64,000 nucleotides of DNA from a virus, in IMG/VR virus record IMGVR_UViG_3300032224_000809, positions 1-64,000 of that record; one strand, 5' to 3'. The notes under the pieces are model-generated. The model was not told the DNA's origin, made no database searches, and saw only the letters and a program-made list of their open reading frames with translations. Position numbers and translations under genes: made by a program. The stretch's first letter is position 1; every line of letters starts with the position of its first letter. This document shows positions 1-4,289 of this stretch, one piece after another.

Positions 1-132
1 ATCAGCAAATCCCCAATCCTCAAAACTGTTAAAAGTATTAACTGCGGATAGTGCGTCTGAGTAACGCCCTGTCCAATGTACGGGCTTGCTGTCATACGAT
101 ACTGTTACTGCGTATAGGTATTCATTTTCCAT
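1..132 (-). CDS. Partial early gene, hypothetical protein (C-terminus outside window)
   Basis: The first 44 codons of a leftward gene are present (MENEYLYAVTVSYDSK...). The ATG at 132 is preceded by an AAGGAGA ribosome site about 7 nt upstream, and it overlaps the stop of the gene before it as TAATG. The reading frame is open to the window edge. I do not recognise a family. It is the last visible member of the leftward early operon that starts at 496. Confidence 0.6.
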   Translation of the reverse strand, partial: MENEYLYAVTVSYDSKPVHWTGRYSDALSAVNTFNSFEDWGFAD

Positions 133-284
133 TAGTCGTTCTCCTTAGTGATAAATAATTGGTGAGGGTTACAATCGCAATTCTCTGTATCATAGTCTAT
201 ACCATTTCCAAAGAATAGCCAACCTGTGCCAAAGCATAGGTCGCAAGAAATTATTTCTGAGTATAACTCTTTCATCTTTCCCAT
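132..284 (-). CDS. Early micro-protein with Cys knuckles (CxxC...CDCNPH)
   Basis: A 50-residue protein with the pattern C-D-L-C-F-G-T-G near residue 14 and C-D-C-N-P-H near residue 37. This resembles half of a DnaJ-type zinc knuckle and probably binds one metal ion. The ATG at 284 lies 2 nt after the stop of the upstream gene; an alternative ATG is at 275. The protein at 2310-2465 has the same Cys pattern and the same CDCNPH signature, so the two are diverged copies. The function is unknown. Confidence 0.6.
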   Translation of the reverse strand: MGKMKELYSEIISCDLCFGTGWLFFGNGIDYDTENCDCNPHQLFITKEND

Positions 285-286
285 TA

Positions 287-496
287 TTATTCACCAACCT
301 TTACTGCGACAGTCGCATACTTATTTCGCAAGCCACGAGTATTTATTTCTACTAGATAGGCTTCTGTATTTTCTCCATACCAAATTGCTGGGTGAGCAGG
401 TTGGGCTGATACAATTACGCCCTCAAAGTGGCGAGTGCGTGAGCGATAGTTTTGACCAATTAGTAGGTCTGGTATTGTGTATAGTTTAGTAGCCAT
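287..496 (-). CDS. Early hypothetical protein, 69 aa
   Basis: This leftward gene (MATKLYTIPDLLIG...) begins at the ATG at 496 with an AGAGG ribosome site 8 nt upstream. It is the first gene behind the promoters at 529-550 and 612-640. The predicted protein is basic and rich in beta-prone residues, with no motif I recognise. It heads an operon with the two Cys-rich or partial genes to its left. Confidence 0.6.
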   Translation of the reverse strand: MATKLYTIPDLLIGQNYRSRTRHFEGVIVSAQPAHPAIWYGENTEAYLVEINTRGLRNKYATVAVKVGE

Positions 497-528
497 TAGG
501 CAACCTCTTTCTTTTTGTTGATAATTCT

Positions 529-550
529 ATCCTACCATAGGGGACTGACA
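529..550 (-). promoter_or_regulatory. Promoter of TGTCAG-N10 type
   Basis: Read leftward, TGTCAG (550-545) is followed after exactly 10 nt (C-rich, ending TGG) by a TAGGAT -10 box (534-529). The same spacing and C-rich spacer recur at 1653-1632 and 2889-2868. It probably serves the gene starting at 496. Confidence 0.5.
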
Positions 551-611
551 TTTTCGGTTAGACACGCCGTAGGTAAATAGACTTTCTTTATTTATTTTTT
601 CTTACTCTGTA

Positions 612-640
612 AGTCTATCTGATTACTCTAAAAATATCAA
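612..640 (-). promoter_or_regulatory. Early promoter (TTGATA-N17-TAGACT)
   Basis: Read leftward: -35 TTGATA at 640-635, 17 nt spacer, -10 TAGACT at 617-612. The start region CTTACAGAGTAAG can fold into a 5-bp hairpin. A perfect Crp-like box is centred 77.5 nt upstream of the last -10 base, the same distance as at the rightward copy at 3222-3250. Confidence 0.65.
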
Positions 641-681
641 CTTACTAGCCAGTAATCTTAAATAATGAGACGCTCAAAGGA

Positions 682-697
682 TGTGAGAAAAATCACA
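682..697. promoter_or_regulatory. Crp/GlxR-like site for promoter 612-640
   Basis: A perfect TGTGA-N6-TCACA palindrome. Its centre is 77.5 nt from the -10 end of the leftward promoter, within the class I activation range known for Crp. Confidence 0.65.
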
Positions 698-744
698 CAG
701 TACGTAAACAAAAGCGACACGCCCGACAGCGCCGAGGAAAATTT

Positions 745-767
745 TGAGCAGTTTTAGATCTTGCTCA
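745..767. terminator. Candidate terminator hairpin
   Basis: TGAGCA at 745-750 pairs with TGCTCA at 762-767. Rightward it is followed by GGATTTTTT; leftward by AAATTTTCC. It lies just past the last gene (780) of the leftward operon 780-1597. The stem is short. Confidence 0.35.
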
Positions 768-779
768 GGATTTTTTGCG

Positions 780-941
780 TTAGGACTTCTGGGATTTAGT
801 TCGTGTTGCCCTTAATGCAATTTGTAGTCTGCGAATTTCTTTATGCTGTTCAATATTTTGTTTCCAAAATAAACACATCATTGTTAAAGACCCCACAAGT
901 GCAATTACAATTGCGATTAGTGTTCCAGTATCTAAAATCAT
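780..941 (-). CDS. Small single-span membrane protein, 53 aa
   Basis: A leftward gene (MILDTGTLIAIVIALVG...) whose ATG overlaps the stop of the upstream gene as ATGA. Residues about 6-26 form one hydrophobic helix, followed by a basic, helical tail (KQNIEQHKEIRRLQ...). This would place it in the host membrane with a cytoplasmic tail. The function is unknown. It is the last gene of the operon starting at 1597. Confidence 0.6.
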   Translation of the reverse strand: MILDTGTLIAIVIALVGSLTMMCLFWKQNIEQHKEIRRLQIALRATRTKSQKS

Positions 942-1138
942 TTACTCATCTCCAATTCTTTATAGCAAGCAAGCGCAAATTTAGTTGCGTCAAATCTTGG
1001 GTTATCAGTTTCAAACATTAAAGAAAATTCATCTACCAAATCAGCAAATAGCATTTCTCCTTGCTCATCAAAAATAGATGTAGCAAAATAGTTGCTAAGG
1101 ATTTCAGCAGTAGCAATGTAGTCTTTTCGTGTCATCAT
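938..1138 (-). CDS. Early hypothetical acidic protein, 66 aa
   Basis: A leftward gene (MMTRKDYIATAEILSN...) starting at 1138 as a TAATG overlap with the upstream gene and ending with an ATGA overlap into the next. A longer form reaching 1195 would run through the neighbouring gene and has no ribosome site, so I reject it. The predicted protein is helical and acidic. No family was recognised, but the tight coupling supports it as a real operon member. Confidence 0.65.
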   Translation of the reverse strand: MMTRKDYIATAEILSNYFATSIFDEQGEMLFADLVDEFSLMFETDNPRFDATKFALACYKELEMSK

Positions 1139-1290
1139 TAGGCAGACACCAAACTTTCTGAAATCATTAAGTAAGCAGTTGCACAAACATAGCAAAACTT
1201 TTCTGTTGGTATTCCACCCAGCATAAAAGCGTCTACGCCTGAATAAACTAAGTTAGTATTTTCGCAATTCATTACTGCACAAGTTTTCAT
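1138..1290 (-). CDS. Cys4 micro-protein, 50 aa
   Basis: A leftward gene (MKTCAVMNCENTN...) with C-x4-C near the N-terminus and C-x2-C (FCYVCA) near residue 33, the spacing of a small zinc ribbon. Both ends overlap neighbours as TAATG. The function is unknown. Such micro zinc proteins of phage early regions often bind host proteins, but that is inference. Confidence 0.6.
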   Translation of the reverse strand: MKTCAVMNCENTNLVYSGVDAFMLGGIPTEKFCYVCATAYLMISESLVSA

Positions 1291-1412
1291 TAGATAGCAC
1301 CTTCCTGAAATAAACCAATTTCAATGTCTAGTAATTCTTGAGGGGTAGCCTCAGATAAATCAACCCAACCAGCACCCTGTTCATTAAGGCGAAAGATTTC
1401 AATGTATCCCAT
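1290..1412 (-). CDS. Early hypothetical protein, 40 aa
   Basis: A leftward gene (MGYIEIFRLNEQGAGW...) bounded on both sides by TAATG stop/start overlaps. That is the main reason to accept so short a frame. The protein is acidic, with a DLSEATPQELLDIE helix. No family was recognised. Confidence 0.5.
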   Translation of the reverse strand: MGYIEIFRLNEQGAGWVDLSEATPQELLDIEIGLFQEGAI

Positions 1413-1597
1413 TACAGAACCGCCTTTCCTCTAATTGTTCCACGAACGCTAAGAGCGTCGCAAGACATTTTAACAGAAACACCAACAGGCAGTTGGTCTG
1501 CGTAAGTGTTTATGAATTGAGCAACCGCACCTTTAGAAGGTAGAGCGATTTTTTTTGTAGAACCATTAAAGGTTTCTAGTGTTATAGTGTAAGTCAT
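1412..1597 (-). CDS. Early hypothetical protein, paralogue of gene at 3788
   Basis: A leftward gene of 61 aa (MTYTITLETFNGSTKK...). The ATG at 1597 is chosen because AGGAAG lies 8 nt upstream; an upstream in-frame extension to 1654 runs into the promoter. It aligns over most of its length with the rightward 62-aa protein at 3788-3976: TL.T..G.TK, then a helix ending FI..Y, then L..G..V and a final V.G...G. Both head-to-tail arms of the early region thus carry a copy. The function is unknown. Confidence 0.65.
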   Translation of the reverse strand: MTYTITLETFNGSTKKIALPSKGAVAQFINTYADQLPVGVSVKMSCDALSVRGTIRGKAVL

Positions 1598-1631
1598 TTT
1601 TAGACTTCCTTTCGTTTTTAGTGATAAGACT

Positions 1632-1653
1632 ATCTTACCATTAGGGGCTGACA
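1632..1653 (-). promoter_or_regulatory. Promoter of TGTCAG-N10 type with Crp-like site
   Basis: Read leftward: TGTCAG at 1653-1648, 10 nt C-rich spacer ending TGG, -10 TAAGAT at 1637-1632. The Crp-like palindrome at 1682-1697 is centred 57.5 nt from the -10 end, the same distance as at promoters 1756-1784 and 3049-3077. Confidence 0.6.
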
Positions 1654-1662
1654 TTTTGGCTA

Positions 1663-1715
1663 CTTATTTGCTAAGGCTCACTGTGATACTAGTCACATTT
1701 ATTTGCTTAGGCTCA
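1663..1715 (-). ncRNA. Leader element copy 3 (direct repeats around a hairpin)
   Basis: Read leftward: TGAGCCTAAGCAAATAA, a hairpin TGTGA-6 nt-TCACA, then TGAGCCTTAGCAAATAAG. The same arrangement, with nearly identical arms but an unrelated stem, occurs at 3116-3166 and 3296-3342. It lies in the leader transcribed from promoter 1756-1784. The hairpin is also a perfect Crp-like site. The RNA role is inferred from the pairing change between copies. Confidence 0.5.
1682..1697. promoter_or_regulatory. Crp/GlxR-like site for promoter 1632-1653
   Basis: Perfect TGTGA-N6-TCACA. It is centred 57.5 nt upstream of the end of the -10 box of the leftward promoter at 1637-1632. Confidence 0.6.
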
Positions 1716-1755
1716 TTAGCCAATTTGTCCTTTATTTAGTTTTTCTTATGTAGTA

Positions 1756-1784
1756 AGACTATCACACATACCCTGAAAAGTCAA
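1756..1784 (-). promoter_or_regulatory. Early promoter (TTGACT-N17-TAGTCT)
   Basis: Read leftward: -35 TTGACT at 1784-1779, 17 nt spacer ending TGA, -10 TAGTCT at 1761-1756. Upstream it shares a TACGGCGTGTCG block with the rightward promoter at 3049-3077. The Crp-like box at 1806-1821 is centred 57.5 nt from the -10 end. Confidence 0.65.
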
Positions 1785-1805
1785 GGCGACACGCCGTAGG
1801 CGTTG

Positions 1806-1821
1806 TGTGATTTACATCACT
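1806..1821. promoter_or_regulatory. Crp/GlxR-like site for promoter 1756-1784
   Basis: TGTGA-N6-TCACT, one mismatch from the perfect palindrome. It overlaps the 3' end of the small gene at 1817-1921. Confidence 0.6.
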
Positions 1822-1921
1822 TTTTTAGAGATTCAGCGTAGGCTGGGTCTGATACGCTTTCAGCGCCAAACTCCTCATAGATTTCTAGATAAATTTCATC
1901 ATAGTATTCGTTATAGTCCAT
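1817..1921 (-). CDS. Early acidic micro-protein, 34 aa
   Basis: A leftward gene (MDYNEYYDEIYLEIYEEF...) with a strong AAGGAGT ribosome site just upstream of the ATG at 1921 and its own promoter at 1971-1999. The protein is very acidic and tyrosine-rich. The N-terminal pattern (Y.EI..EFG) recalls the rightward early protein at 3408-3587. The stop codon lies inside a Crp-like box, so coding and control overlap. Confidence 0.55.
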   Translation of the reverse strand: MDYNEYYDEIYLEIYEEFGAESVSDPAYAESLKK

Positions 1922-1970
1922 TTGGACTCCTTTCAATTTGAGAACCTTTCTCAATTTTCTTTATACGAGA

Positions 1971-1999
1971 AGTATAGCATAGATAAGCCCAAAAGTCAA
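1971..1999 (-). promoter_or_regulatory. Early promoter (TTGACT-N17-TATACT)
   Basis: Read leftward: TTGACT at 1999-1994, 17 nt spacer ending TGC, TATACT at 1976-1971. The -10/start region TATACTTCTCGTATA is a palindrome with 5-bp arms. A degenerate Crp-like box (2031-2046) is centred 67.5 nt from the -10 end. Confidence 0.65.
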
Positions 2000-2030
2000 A
2001 TTTAGACACGCACAAAACGGACATTTTCAA

Positions 2031-2046
2031 TGTGATTTACACCACA
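2031..2046. promoter_or_regulatory. Crp-like site (degenerate) for promoter 1971-1999
   Basis: TGTGA-N6-CCACA, one mismatch from the consensus. It is centred 67.5 nt from the -10 end, one helical turn from the 57.5 nt and 77.5 nt sites. Confidence 0.5.
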
Positions 2047-2065
2047 AAATCGCCCGAGGATTTTT

Positions 2066-2167
2066 TTACTCTTTTACGAATAAAATAAATCCCCAAGTTA
2101 AACAGATCATTGAAAACCAAAACAATGCGTTACCACTTACGAAAAAAGTTTGATAAAAAGAATTCAT
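2066..2167 (-). CDS. Small membrane protein, 33 aa
   Basis: A leftward gene (MNSFYQTFFVSGNALF...) starting 2 nt after the stop of the gene at 2170, with a GAGG site upstream. About 20 residues in the middle (NALFWFSMICLTWGFILF) are hydrophobic and aromatic, so it should span the membrane once. The function is unknown. Confidence 0.5.
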   Translation of the reverse strand: MNSFYQTFFVSGNALFWFSMICLTWGFILFVKE

Positions 2168-2169
2168 TT

Positions 2170-2310
2170 TTATTTTTCCTCAATCTCTGCAACATAGACA
2201 GTGCTTCTATCTATGTTTCCGTGTTTTAATTTAAAATCAAATTCGTTAATTGCTTCATCATAGTTATCAGCAACGATGTCAATAAAAGTTGTAAATTCAA
2301 AAACTGGCAT
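2170..2310 (-). CDS. Early hypothetical protein, 46 aa
   Basis: A leftward gene (MPVFEFTTFIDIVADNYDEA...) starting at 2310 as a TAATG overlap. A longer frame to 2358 lies inside the neighbour and lacks a ribosome site. It has an alternating strand-helix pattern and the A.NYDEAI..F motif seen in small proteins of unknown function. Its place in the 2817-2066 operon supports expression. Confidence 0.6.
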   Translation of the reverse strand: MPVFEFTTFIDIVADNYDEAINEFDFKLKHGNIDRSTVYVAEIEEK

Positions 2311-2465
2311 TACGCAAACACCTCCATGCTTACATGATGAGGGTTGCAATCGCACCACTCAAAATCAAAGTCTCCATCTTGTGAAACCCATGCGTCAGTA
2401 ATTCCCTCACCTCCGCAGATTTCACAGTTAAGAACTGTGTCAATTAGTTGTTTCATGTATGACAT
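2310..2465 (-). CDS. Early micro-protein with Cys knuckles, copy of gene at 132
   Basis: A 51-aa leftward product (MSYMKQLIDTVLNCEICG...) with C-E-I-C-G-G-E-G and a later C-D-C-N-P-H. The layout matches the protein at 132-284, so the two are paralogues within the leftward early arm. Metal binding by the four cysteines is likely; the role is unknown. Start and stop both overlap neighbours as TAATG. Confidence 0.6.
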   Translation of the reverse strand: MSYMKQLIDTVLNCEICGGEGITDAWVSQDGDFDFEWCDCNPHHVSMEVFA

Positions 2466-2635
2466 TATTTAACTCCTTCAAATAATTCTTTACACTTGTT
2501 AGGATTTTCCCACCAAGTAAATCCCTCATGGTAGAGAGCAGGTGCTTTAACTACCTGACCGCAAGGGCATAAATTCATGTACCCTGTAGGGTAGTTATTT
2601 ACTGTAGCCATAGGCTCAAATATTCTATTAGTCAT
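2465..2635 (-). CDS. Early hypothetical protein, 56 aa
   Basis: A leftward gene (MTNRIFEPMATVNNY...) starting at 2635 as a TAATG overlap with the previous gene. The in-frame extension to 2662 starts from a rare codon inside that gene. It has a CPCGQ knuckle and one further Cys, a possible metal site. No family was recognised. Confidence 0.6.
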   Translation of the reverse strand: MTNRIFEPMATVNNYPTGYMNLCPCGQVVKAPALYHEGFTWWENPNKCKELFEGVK

Positions 2636-2817
2636 TATTTGGAAACCATCCAATCTGACCAACCGCTTAAGCGGTCAGAGTCATAGTCCATATACCATGA
2701 CTCTATATTGTTTTCACATACTTCGCAGAATGTGTAGCATACATCATTATGAAATGACTTAGCAGATTTATTAGGTGTATGTGTTTTACATACTTCGATT
2801 ATTACATTTGAATTCAT
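2635..2817 (-). CDS. Early Cys/His-rich protein, 60 aa
   Basis: First gene of the leftward operon behind the promoter at 2868-2889, with an AAAGGAA ribosome site before the ATG at 2817. The spacing C-x2-H ... C-x3-C-x2-C (VCKTH, CYTFCEVC) suggests a zinc-binding fold. The C-terminal part is rich in Trp, Asp and Ser. The function is unknown. Confidence 0.65.
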   Translation of the reverse strand: MNSNVIIEVCKTHTPNKSAKSFHNDVCYTFCEVCENNIESWYMDYDSDRLSGWSDWMVSK

Positions 2818-2867
2818 TTGAATTCCTTTCTAGTTCAATCACCTTGATTGACTTTCTTTATACTGTA

Positions 2868-2889
2868 AGTATAGCAGGGGGGTCTGACA
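2868..2889 (-). promoter_or_regulatory. Leftward early promoter (TGTCAG-N10-TATACT)
   Basis: Read leftward: TGTCAG at 2889-2884, 10 nt C-rich spacer ending TGC, TATACT at 2873-2868. TATACTTACAGTATA is a perfect 6-bp-arm palindrome over the -10 and start. A degenerate Crp-like box (TGTGA-N6-TCATG, 2930-2945) is centred 69.5 nt from the -10 end. Confidence 0.6.
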
Positions 2890-2929
2890 TTTAGGGGGGT
2901 ACAATACGGACATTACGGACAAAAGGGAT

Positions 2930-2945
2930 TGTGACTTACATCATG
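2930..2945. promoter_or_regulatory. Crp-like site (degenerate)
   Basis: TGTGA-N6-TCATG upstream of the leftward promoter at 2868-2889. A second half-degenerate copy, TGTGA-N6-TCATG, follows at 2972-2987. Confidence 0.4.
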
Positions 2946-3011
2946 TGGATAACTTGAGCGTGAATTAGGGGTGTGATGTGTATCATGTGGATAACCCCGA
3001 GGATCGGGCCG

Positions 3012-3027
3012 TGTGATGCGAATCACA
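3012..3027. promoter_or_regulatory. Crp/GlxR-like site for promoter 3049-3077
   Basis: Perfect TGTGA-N6-TCACA, centred 57.5 nt upstream of the last -10 base of the rightward promoter. Confidence 0.65.
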
Positions 3028-3048
3028 TACTAGATACGGCGTGTCGTC

Positions 3049-3077
3049 TTGACTTTTTGACATTTCTTTGCTATACT
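3049..3077 (+). promoter_or_regulatory. Rightward early promoter (TTGACT-N17-TATACT)
   Basis: TTGACT at 3049-3054, 17 nt spacer ending TGC, TATACT at 3072-3077. TATACTTCTAGTATA is a perfect palindrome with 6-bp arms over the -10 and start. It is the strongest-looking promoter of the region, combining -35, extended -10 and an upstream activator box. Confidence 0.75.
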
Positions 3078-3115
3078 TCTAGTATAAGAAAATTAAATAG
3101 TGTTAAAAAGGTTAA

Positions 3116-3166
3116 TGAGCCTACCAAATAAGTCGAACAACTGTTCGAATGAGCGTAGCAAATAAG
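3116..3166 (+). ncRNA. Leader element copy 1
   Basis: TGAGCCTACCAAATAAG, a hairpin TCGAAC-AACT-GTTCGA (perfect 6-bp stem), then TGAGCGTAGCAAATAAG. It sits about 30 nt downstream of the expected start of promoter 3049-3077. The arms match copies at 3296-3342 and 1663-1715, while the stem bases differ but still pair. Confidence 0.5.
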
Positions 3167-3180
3167 TGACCTAAATCACA
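3165..3180. promoter_or_regulatory. Crp/GlxR-like site for promoter 3222-3250
   Basis: AGTGA-N6-TCACA, one mismatch. It is centred 77.5 nt from the end of the -10 box, identical to the spacing at promoter 612-640. Confidence 0.6.
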
Positions 3181-3221
3181 TAGCGTGAGCGTCTCAATAT
3201 CTGAGAATACTAGAAAGTAAC

Positions 3222-3250
3222 TTGATATTTTTGACATTATCTGCTAAACT
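3222..3250 (+). promoter_or_regulatory. Second rightward early promoter (TTGATA-N17-TAAACT)
   Basis: TTGATA at 3222-3227, 17 nt spacer ending TGC, TAAACT at 3245-3250. It is followed by CTTACATAGTAAG, a 5-bp hairpin at the expected transcript start, and GAAAAATTAAATAAGG, also found after promoter 612-640. Confidence 0.65.
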
Positions 3251-3295
3251 TACATAGTAAGAAAAATTAAATAAGGAAAAATCCTAGTGAGCCTC

Positions 3296-3342
3296 TGAGC
3301 CTACCAAATAAACCTAGCAATAGGGTGAGCGTAGCAAATAAG
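3296..3342 (+). ncRNA. Leader element copy 2
   Basis: TGAGCCTACCAAATAA, hairpin CCTA-GCAA-TAGG (GNRA-type loop), then TGAGCGTAGCAAATAAG. It ends about 65 nt before the first gene of the rightward early operon. Confidence 0.5.
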
Positions 3343-3407
3343 AGCAAATAACCTAGGTCAGCAAAAAGGTTAAAAGGTTTAGCCGAATTAAAAGAAAGGT
3401 TCATCAA

Positions 3408-3587
3408 ATGAACACTATATATAACGAAATAGCAGAAGAGTTTGGCTCATCTGCACTATCTATCAATAACCCTACTAACTATGCATTGACATTACGCCAA
3501 TGCGCCATACTAAACAATAAGTATGGTTTCGATAAGGCTAAGGTTATCGTTGAGCGATACATGGCTCTATCTAAGGTAGGTAAATAA
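3408..3587 (+). CDS. First gene of rightward early operon, 59 aa
   Basis: A rightward gene (MNTIYNEIAEEFGSSAL...) with an AAAGG ribosome site 8 nt before the ATG at 3408. It is predicted helical, with a basic C-terminal half (NNKYGFDKAKVIVERY). No family was recognised. The next gene starts directly after its stop (TAAATG). It is expressed from the two Crp-linked promoters upstream. Confidence 0.65.
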   Translation: MNTIYNEIAEEFGSSALSINNPTNYALTLRQCAILNNKYGFDKAKVIVERYMALSKVGK

Positions 3588-3695
3588 ATGATTATCTATA
3601 TATGCGACTCATGCGATACACTCGCCACAGTTATCCATGCGGATAACACAATAACAATTAACTCATGCAAATGTACTAAGGAGAATAACAAATGA
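3588..3695 (+). CDS. Cys4 micro-protein, 35 aa
   Basis: A rightward gene (MIIYICDSCDTLATVI...) whose ATG abuts the previous stop. C-x2-C near residue 6 and C-x-C near residue 27 suggest a small zinc ribbon. The 3' end overlaps the next gene as ATGA. The function is unknown. Confidence 0.55.
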   Translation: MIIYICDSCDTLATVIHADNTITINSCKCTKENNK

Positions 3696-3787
3696 GAATT
3701 ATATTTATTACAGTATGCCTATATGTAGCATATATTACATATCAAAATATAGCAGGGTATCTATCACAAAAGAAAGCAGATAAATAA
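3692..3787 (+). CDS. Small membrane protein, 31 aa
   Basis: A rightward gene (MRIIFITVCLYVAYITY...) overlapping the previous gene by 4 nt. The first 20 residues form one hydrophobic helix and the tail is polar and basic, so it probably sits in the inner membrane. The next gene abuts its stop (TAAATG). Confidence 0.5.
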   Translation: MRIIFITVCLYVAYITYQNIAGYLSQKKADK

Positions 3788-3976
3788 ATGATTAAAGCAA
3801 CATTAACAAGTACATCAGGTACTACTAAAGAGATGAAATTCAATACTAAAGAACATCTATTAGAGTTCATTGAATTGTATAAGGCTACACTACATCAGGG
3901 CACAGCCGTGTGTATTGATGCACCATTGGTGGGCATACACTCTGGTTGGATACAGGGTACTGGTACTAAAAAATAA
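3788..3976 (+). CDS. Early hypothetical protein, paralogue of gene at 1412
   Basis: A rightward 62-aa protein (MIKATLTSTSGTTKEMK...) that matches the leftward 61-aa protein at 1412-1597 in size and motif order (TL.T..G.TK, FI..Y, L..G..V). The shared pattern is strand-strand-helix-strand-strand. The function is unknown. It ends the rightward early operon, just before the terminator at 3991. Confidence 0.7.
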   Translation: MIKATLTSTSGTTKEMKFNTKEHLLEFIELYKATLHQGTAVCIDAPLVGIHSGWIQGTGTKK

Positions 3977-3990
3977 ATAAGATCAATTAA

Positions 3991-4027
3991 GGTAGTGCAT
4001 CTATTATGGGCGCACTATCTTTTTTCT
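3991..4027 (+). terminator. Rho-independent terminator of the rightward early operon
   Basis: GGTAGTGC at 3991-3998 pairs with GCACTATC at 4012-4019 (one G-T pair), followed directly by a run of T with single interruptions. Confidence 0.75.
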
Positions 4028-4079
4028 TTTTATTTTTTAATTATACGTATCATACATCTGAACAAGATTTTCAGATTTG

Positions 4080-4088
4080 TGGTAAAAT
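4080..4088 (+). promoter_or_regulatory. Extended -10 promoter, leaderless start
   Basis: TGGTAAAAT ends 6 nt before the ATG at 4095, so transcription should begin on the start codon itself. Confidence 0.55.
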
Positions 4089-4094
4089 GGATCC

Positions 4095-4289
4095 ATGGGA
4101 ATTTTAGACAATCTAGAAAATGCCTGGGACTTCCCAGAACCAGAGAACCTGGCTGTAAAATTATTTTCAGAAACCTGCTGCTCAGGATGTACTTGTCAGC
4201 GGGAGTCAAAGGCTATTCCAGAAACAGACGCTATGGGCAGAGAAATCTTCTGGCTAGACATAGGTCGTAAATCCGAGGGGGATCAATAA
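4095..4289 (+). CDS. Cys-rich hypothetical protein, 64 aa
   Basis: A rightward gene (MGILDNLENAWDFPEPE...) with a C-C-x2-C-x-C cluster at residues 28-33 (TCCSGCTCQ). It has no ribosome site; the -10 box 6 nt upstream implies leaderless translation. It overlaps the next gene as TAATG. The acidic N-terminus and central Cys cluster suggest metal or Fe-S binding, but no family was recognised. Confidence 0.65.
   Translation: MGILDNLENAWDFPEPENLAVKLFSETCCSGCTCQRESKAIPETDAMGREIFWLDIGRKSEGDQ

Larger units (their letters stand above)
497..779. other. Non-coding early regulatory region
   Basis: No credible gene lies here. The stretch carries two leftward promoters, a Crp-like box at 682-697 and a candidate terminator at 745-767. 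Its part from about 585 to 680, read leftward, closely matches 3181-3275 read rightward (GAGCGTCTCA, then TTGATATTTTT, then GAGTAAGAAAAA or TAGTAAGAAAAA), so the two promoter regions are duplicates in opposite orientation. Confidence 0.7.
2818..3407. other. Main non-coding divergent control region of the early operons
   Basis: A 590-bp stretch without a credible gene, between the leftward and rightward early operons. From left to right it holds a leftward promoter (2868-2889), Crp-like boxes at 2930, 2972, 3012 and 3165, two rightward promoters (3049-3077, 3222-3250), and two copies of the leader element. The two rightward promoter-leader units look like a tandem duplication of roughly 170 bp. 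Confidence 0.75.

Noticed and set aside
2049-3010. Short GC-rich stems near 2050 and 2995 (CCCGAGGATCGGG-like) as terminators
   Set aside because: Stems are 5 bp or less or lack a T run in a useful direction; they may be chance palindromes within the control region.
3995-4270. 91-aa frame over the terminator and next gene
   Set aside because: It runs through the terminator T-run and overlaps the Cys-rich 64-aa gene that has proper promoter spacing.
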